Part shown: positions 60,686 to 64,000 of the stretch, piece after piece
How positions within the stretch are numbered: the first letter of the stretch is position 1
Layout: every line of letters starts with the position of its first letter
Notes under the pieces: model-generated
Seen by the model: the letters and a program-made list of their open reading frames with translations, nothing else
Databases searched by the model: none
Told to the model about the DNA's origin: nothing
Origin: an uncultured Clostridia bacterium
GTDB taxonomy: Bacteria > Bacillota > Clostridia > Oscillospirales > Ruminococcaceae
Direction of reading: 5' to 3'
DNA: 64,000 nt
NCBI GenBank assembly: GCA_947627465.1
Contig: CANQWD010000012.1
Location: forward strand, 17,528-81,527
Position numbers and translations under genes: made by a program

Positions 60686-62008
60686 TTAAAATGCGAAATT
60701 CGCGTGTTTTCTTTTAACGTTCTCGTTCTTGGAGAAGAACAGTTCCACGGCGTTTTTCAACGTCTCGCGAGTGTCTGCGGGGTCGATAACTCCGTCTATC
60801 ATACCGAGAGAAGCCGCCGCGAACGGACTTGTCACCAGATCCTCGCCCATAAACACTTTACCCGCTTCGGGCGACATGGGAGCTATCTGCGCGTTTTCGT
60901 AAGCGCAGGTAAAGTCCGCGCCCGTAAACGCCGCGAACGCCGCGCCGAACGCCTTTCCCTTTATAAGATTTACTTTAACGGTAGAAGCCGTCGCGTAAAC
61001 CTGAGCAAGTCTTGCACAGTCGCGAACCGAGCCGTCAAGCTCCGCCGCCGAGCTGCCCTCGAAGCCCTCGGTGTCGATAACCGTCACAACGGGTATCGAG
61101 AAAAGATCGGCAAACTGAACGAAACGCGCGATCTTCGCAGCATCTGCGCTTGTGAGCTTCGCCGCCTTGTCGGTCGCGACAAACGCCACGGTACTGTCAT
61201 TCAGTACGCCGAGCGCGGTGTACGCCGCTTTTCCGAACTTCTCGCCGAACTCGATAACGCTGCCCTTTGCCGCGATCGCGGAGATCAAGTCCGCGCCGCT
61301 CATTGAAGCGTTTATCGCCGCGTCGTTCTCGTTGAAACCCTCGATATAGCCAACATCGAGATTGTTTTCGGGCAGAGAAGCTATAAGGTTCTTTGCCTTA
61401 ACCAGCGCGTCGTCAGCGTCCTTTGCGAGTATCTGCACCACGCCCGCCTTAGCGGCGTTCTCGGCGGTACCCGCGCCCGCAAGCTTGCCGTCCGCGTTGT
61501 TGAACGGAGCGGTGAGGAACAGCTCGCTCTTCTCGGTCGCGATAACAACGTCAGCCATAGCCGCTATCATAGCCGCGCAGCCCGCGCAAACGCCCGTAAC
61601 AACGGCGATCTGCGGAACAACGCCCGAGATCTTCGCGCTCGCTTTCATGATGTCGTTGTATTCGGCGAGTACAGCCATTCCCTCGTTGATATCCGCGCCC
61701 TTGCTGTCGAAAAATCCGACTACGGGCGAACCGTTTTTAGCCGCAAGCTCGTATACTCTCTTGATTTTCTGCGCCGCCGCCTTGTTTACAGCGCCGCCCT
61801 TTACCGAAACGTCCTGTGCGAACGCGTAAACGGTGTTTGTCCAAACGCTGCCCACGCCTGCGGCAACGCTGCTCTCCTCGCCGTCCGCGGCGAGAAACTT
61901 GTCCAGCTCTGTGAAAGCGCCGTCATCGAAAAACGCGGCAAGTCTTTTTCTCGCATCGCTGTCCGGAACGCTCTGCTCCATTTCAGCCAATGATTTTGTA
62001 AATGCCAT
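60686..62008 (-). CDS. Divergent carboxyl transferase (MmdA/PccB/12S type)
   Basis: 440 residues, shorter than the usual 510-520. Both crotonase-like halves are present: AFAQDVSVKGGAVNKAAAQK and SGVVPQIAVVTGVCAG in the first, RFVQFADLFSIPVVTVIDTEG and PEAGKVFMGEDL in the second. Oxyanion-hole motifs are altered: DSGGARIQEG of relatives reads DSKGADINEG, and GPCAGGA reads GVCAGCA. It starts the operon for the biotin carrier and 5S-like gene. ATG 62008 follows GGAGGAG; the frame runs to 62065. The acyl-CoA substrate, if methylmalonyl-CoA or propionyl-CoA, cannot be read from sequence. Confidence 0.88.
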   Translation of the reverse strand: MAFTKSLAEMEQSVPDSDARKRLAAFFDDGAFTELDKFLAADGEESSVAAGVGSVWTNTVYAFAQDVSVKGGAVNKAAAQKIKRVYELAAKNGSPVVGFFDSKGADINEGMAVLAEYNDIMKASAKISGVVPQIAVVTGVCAGCAAMIAAMADVVIATEKSELFLTAPFNNADGKLAGAGTAENAAKAGVVQILAKDADDALVKAKNLIASLPENNLDVGYIEGFNENDAAINASMSGADLISAIAAKGSVIEFGEKFGKAAYTALGVLNDSTVAFVATDKAAKLTSADAAKIARFVQFADLFSIPVVTVIDTEGFEGSSAAELDGSVRDCARLAQVYATASTVKVNLIKGKAFGAAFAAFTGADFTCAYENAQIAPMSPEAGKVFMGEDLVTSPFAAASLGMIDGVIDPADTRETLKNAVELFFSKNENVKRKHANFAF

Positions 62009-62067
62009 TGTGTCTCCTCCATTTATAAATAAGTATGGCGATATTCGCCAAAAAAATATCCACAATA

Positions 62068-62096
62068 ATTATACTACAATATGCGGAAAATAACAA
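62068..62096 (-). promoter_or_regulatory. Promoter of the carboxyltransferase operon
   Basis: On the reverse strand TTGTTA, 17 nt, TATAAT. Confidence 0.65.
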
Positions 62097-62295
62097 GGGC
62101 ATTTTTCCGTTATTTTGTTTTTTGTACGTTTTGTTAAAATTTAACCGTTTATTTTGGTGAATTTCACAACAGCTTTTTTTAGCAATGCCGCCTGTTTTTT
62201 GCTGTTTGCCGATAATAGTAAAAAACTTACGAACTTATAGTAATGCACGAAGATACGCTGCGGTTCATATAATTCGAGACGGAACTTATACTAAT

Positions 62296-62454
62296 GGGCA
62301 CATTTAAAAACCTTGTTTGAGCAAAAACATGTGGGGCATGCCGTCTGCTGCGTCAAGTCTCCTCGCAAGGCATACAGCCTTGATTCGTCGGTTTTCCTTG
62401 CAGTCGACATACCCCACCCGTTTTTGCTTTTCAAACCGGTTTTTAGATGTGCCC
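62296..62454. mobile_element. Family 3 miniature element (159 bp)
   Basis: Long imperfect terminal repeats, left GGGCACATTTAAAAACC and right complement GGGCACATCTAAAAACC, extend to about 45 bp through GTGGGGCATG/GTGGGGTATG. Flanked by TAAT (62292-62295, 62455-62458). No reading frame. The interior (CTCGCAAGGC, AGCCTTG, TTCGTC) resembles that of family 1. Confidence 0.8.
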
Positions 62455-62467
62455 TAATGTTACTTTA

Positions 62468-62663
62468 AGGCAGCACCGCGCAATTACCGGCTAACGCCTT
62501 TGCCGCCCGCTTGCTTGCATATTTTTCGTCATATTGCACAATTCGTCCTCGCAAGGCGTCAGCCTTGCTTCGTCTTCATTGTACAAGCGTTGAGCAAAGC
62601 TCAACCCGCTGACAGAAAAATCTTACTGCGCAATCGGACAGCAATAATTGTGCGGTGTTGCCT
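62468..62663 (+). mobile_element. Family 1 miniature element, copy 6 (196 bp)
   Basis: AGGCAGCACCGCGCAATT start (one base changed) and TTGTGCGGTGTTGCCT end, flanked by TA (62466-62467, 62664-62665). Long version, nearly identical to copies 4 and 7. It sits 13 bp from the family 3 element. Confidence 0.9.
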
Positions 62664-62710
62664 TAATTGTGTTGATCGCTATAATAACCGGTTCATTTGT
62701 GTGGTATAAA

Positions 62711-62740
62711 TCCCCGCGGTGCCGTACATTGCCGCGGGGA
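62711..62740 (-). terminator. Terminator after the rluB operon
   Basis: TCCCCGCGG and CCGCGGGGA pair perfectly over 9 bp around a 12-nt loop; a weak T-run on the reverse strand. Confidence 0.7.
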
Positions 62741-62745
62741 TATCG

Positions 62746-63063
62746 TTATTTACAGCAGCCCTTGTCGAAAAATTCGGCAATGCTGTCCATTTCGGGCTTT
62801 TCCGAGAAGAAACGCAGTTTCCGCAGACGTTCGAGATCGCTTTCGGGAAGTTCGAAACGCGCCTTGTCGATGCCGTGGAGCGTCATTAAATTCAAGATCG
62901 CGCGAACCAGACCGTCCGTGAAGAAATCCTCGCAGGAAAGCTCGTTTACAACAAATTCTTCGCCATTGAGAACACCCGCGATAGTGCCGAGAATTTCCTC
63001 GCCGTCGCGCGCGTTGAATTCGATTTTGTCAAGATTTTCCTTGTTTTGTAAAATTTCTATCAT
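62746..63063 (-). CDS. Hypothetical protein, 105 aa, downstream of rluB
   Basis: Soluble and acidic; start overlaps the rluB stop by 4 nt. A central GEEILGTIAGVLNGEEFVVN and LVRAILNLMTLHGID helix region are followed by a KPEMDSIAEFFDKGCCK tail with a terminal Cys pair. The layout recalls acetyltransferase-fold fragments, but no motif confirms this. Function unknown. Confidence 0.78.
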   Translation of the reverse strand: MIEILQNKENLDKIEFNARDGEEILGTIAGVLNGEEFVVNELSCEDFFTDGLVRAILNLMTLHGIDKARFELPESDLERLRKLRFFSEKPEMDSIAEFFDKGCCK

Positions 63064-63800
63064 TTCTTCACCGACTTTCCGACGGCGGCGCGGAGAATTC
63101 TAAGCTCGTCCTTGGTAAGGTCGCGCCACTCGCCCGTTTTCAGCATACCGAGTTTCACGCCGCCGATCGCTACGCGGCGAAGTCTGCCGACCTCCAAGCC
63201 GACAGCCGCGCACATTCTGCGTATCTGGCGGTTCAAGCCCTGTTTTATCGTAATTCTCAGCACGGTGCGGTTTGGTTCCTCGGACAGGACTTCCACACTG
63301 CACGGAAGCGTTACCTTGCCGTCGTCGAGTTTCACGCCCGCAGATAGCTTCATAAGCTGCACTTCGCTTACCTTGCCGTCTATTGTCACGCGGTAAGTTT
63401 TGCTGACGTGACGGCTCGGGTGGGTTATCTCATTAGCGAATTCGCCGTCGTTGGTGAACAGCAAAAGCCCCTCGGAGTTTCTGTCGAGCCGTCCCACGGG
63501 AACTACGCGTTCCTCCACGCCGTTCAGCAGATCCACGGCGGTCTTTCTGCCTTGCTCGTCGCTCATAGTGGTTATGTAGCCGCGCGGCTTGTTGAGCATT
63601 ATATAACGCTTTTCGCGCGGCGCTTCGCCTATGCGCTTTCCGCTTACTGAGATCACATCGGCTTTTGGATCGGCTTTGTCGCCGAGAGAGCAGGCTCTGC
63701 CGTTTACGGTAACTTCGCCGTCCGCGATAAGCTCCTCCGCCTTTCGGCGCGAACACAAGCCGCTTTCGGCGATTATTTTTTGAACACGAATTTTCTCCAA
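63060..63800 (-). CDS. rluB: 23S rRNA pseudouridine synthase, RsuA/RluB family
   Basis: 246 residues. The N-terminal S4 RNA-binding domain (RVQKIIAESGLCSRRKAEEL) and the catalytic domain with VGRLDRNSEGLLLFTNDG (catalytic Asp), KPRGYITTMSDEQG and the GLNRQIRRMCAAVGLEV block are complete. RluB modifies U2605 in helix 89/93 region of 23S rRNA in E. coli; the precise site here is inferred. Coupled to the 105-residue gene. Confidence 0.93.
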   Translation of the reverse strand: MEKIRVQKIIAESGLCSRRKAEELIADGEVTVNGRACSLGDKADPKADVISVSGKRIGEAPREKRYIMLNKPRGYITTMSDEQGRKTAVDLLNGVEERVVPVGRLDRNSEGLLLFTNDGEFANEITHPSRHVSKTYRVTIDGKVSEVQLMKLSAGVKLDDGKVTLPCSVEVLSEEPNRTVLRITIKQGLNRQIRRMCAAVGLEVGRLRRVAIGGVKLGMLKTGEWRDLTKDELRILRAAVGKSVKK

Positions 63801-63814
63801 TTTTTACTCCTTTA

Positions 63815-64000
63815 AGGCAACACCGCGCAATTACCGGCTAACGCCTTTGCCGCCCGCTTGCTTGCATATTTTCCGTCATATTGCACAATTCGTCCTCGCA
63901 AGGCGTCAGCCTTGCGAGGACGAATTGTACAAGCGTTGAGCAAAGCTCAACCCGCTGACAGAAAAATCTGACTGCGCAATCGGACAGCAATAATTGTGCG
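63815..64000 (+). mobile_element. Family 1 miniature element, copy 7 (cut by window end)
   Basis: AGGCAACACCGCGCAATT start after a TA at 63813-63814; reaches the TTGTGCG of the right end at base 64000, so about ten bases are missing. Long version with a GTTGAGC-aaa-GCTCAAC hairpin. Confidence 0.88.

Larger units (their letters stand above)
62009..62745. other. 737-nt intergenic region dominated by mobile elements
   Basis: No gene. Contains the reverse promoter at 62068-62096 with a TGGCGA-tat-TCGCCA inverted repeat (62036-62050) in the leader, a family 3 element (62296-62454), a family 1 element (62468-62663) and the hairpin 62711-62740. 62100-62290 shows nothing recognisable. Confidence 0.75.

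Noticed and set aside
62100..62290. AT-rich sequence upstream of the family 3 element as a replication or attachment site
   Set aside because: No DnaA boxes, tRNA end or repeated core seen.

Overview
The window is a stretch of chromosome from a low-to-mid GC Firmicute, most likely a gut Clostridia of the Oscillospirales/Ruminococcaceae type. Supporting signs: near-consensus TTGACA-17-TATAAT promoters with AGGAGG-type ribosome sites, a PrpC-PrkC-RsgA-thiN block, a clostridial fab/acc cluster, a reverse rubrerythrin, BspA-like leucine-rich surface proteins with Tyr-Lys-Phe-Arg-Val fibronectin-like repeats, and sugar ABC systems without their own ATPase. The genus is an inference; no rRNA, tRNA, CRISPR array, prophage or complete insertion sequence was found.

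Layout. 1-4.5 kb: Ser/Thr phosphatase (5' cut by the window), PASTA kinase, RsgA and thiamine pyrophosphokinase. 4.6-7.8 kb: threonine deaminase, two small unknowns (one DUF2625) and RidA. 8-13.5 kb: a degenerate GGDEF-EAL protein, a RodA/FtsW protein and galactokinase. 13.5-20.2 kb: HflX (reverse), acetyltransferase, NadB-NadC with two small proteins, then a small membrane protein, a TetR regulator and a membrane protein. 20.2-25 kb (reverse): an operon fabD-aroE-aroK-unknown-amidohydrolase-fumarase alpha. 25.5-35.4 kb: the fatty acid operon fabH-[toxin-antitoxin]-fabG-fabF-accB-fabZ-[coiled coil]-accC-accD-[two unknowns]-accA, followed by acpP from its own promoter. 36-41.7 kb: pgk, an SMI1/KNR4-like gene, an acyltransferase, tpiA and gpmI. 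41.8-46 kb: two secreted BspA/fibronectin-like proteins. 46.3-51.1 kb: cysK, then an ECF sigma factor with a 993-residue membrane partner. 51.3-54.3 kb: a small NrdD-tail-like protein, a diguanylate cyclase, reverse rubrerythrin and a small membrane protein. 54.5-58.1 kb: a carbohydrate ABC importer (reverse). 58.6-62 kb: a three-gene biotin-dependent carboxyltransferase set resembling a transcarboxylase. 62.7-63.8 kb: RluB and a small protein.

The strongest non-genic signal is a set of non-coding mobile elements with terminal inverted repeats. Family 1 (AGGCAACACCGC ends, TA duplications) has four complete copies, a fifth running off the window end, and two short derivatives. Family 2 (GAGCCTGTT ends, TNA duplications, IS5-like) has two complete copies and one solo end. 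Family 3 (GGGCACAT ends, TAAT duplication) has one copy. Several lie against gene ends: two supply the last base of a stop codon, and two in opposite orientation bracket cysK. Two GC-rich, hairpin-dense intergenic regions (about 25.08-25.37 and 35.46-35.82 kb) are unexplained.

Functional links: IlvA and RidA form and clear reactive enamines; FabD is transcribed away from the rest of the fatty acid genes, and no enoyl reductase is present; NadB/NadC lack NadA, and fumarase alpha lacks its beta partner. Small immunity-like or unknown genes and a toxin-antitoxin pair are inserted between conserved housekeeping genes, which suggests repeated small insertions into otherwise conserved operons.
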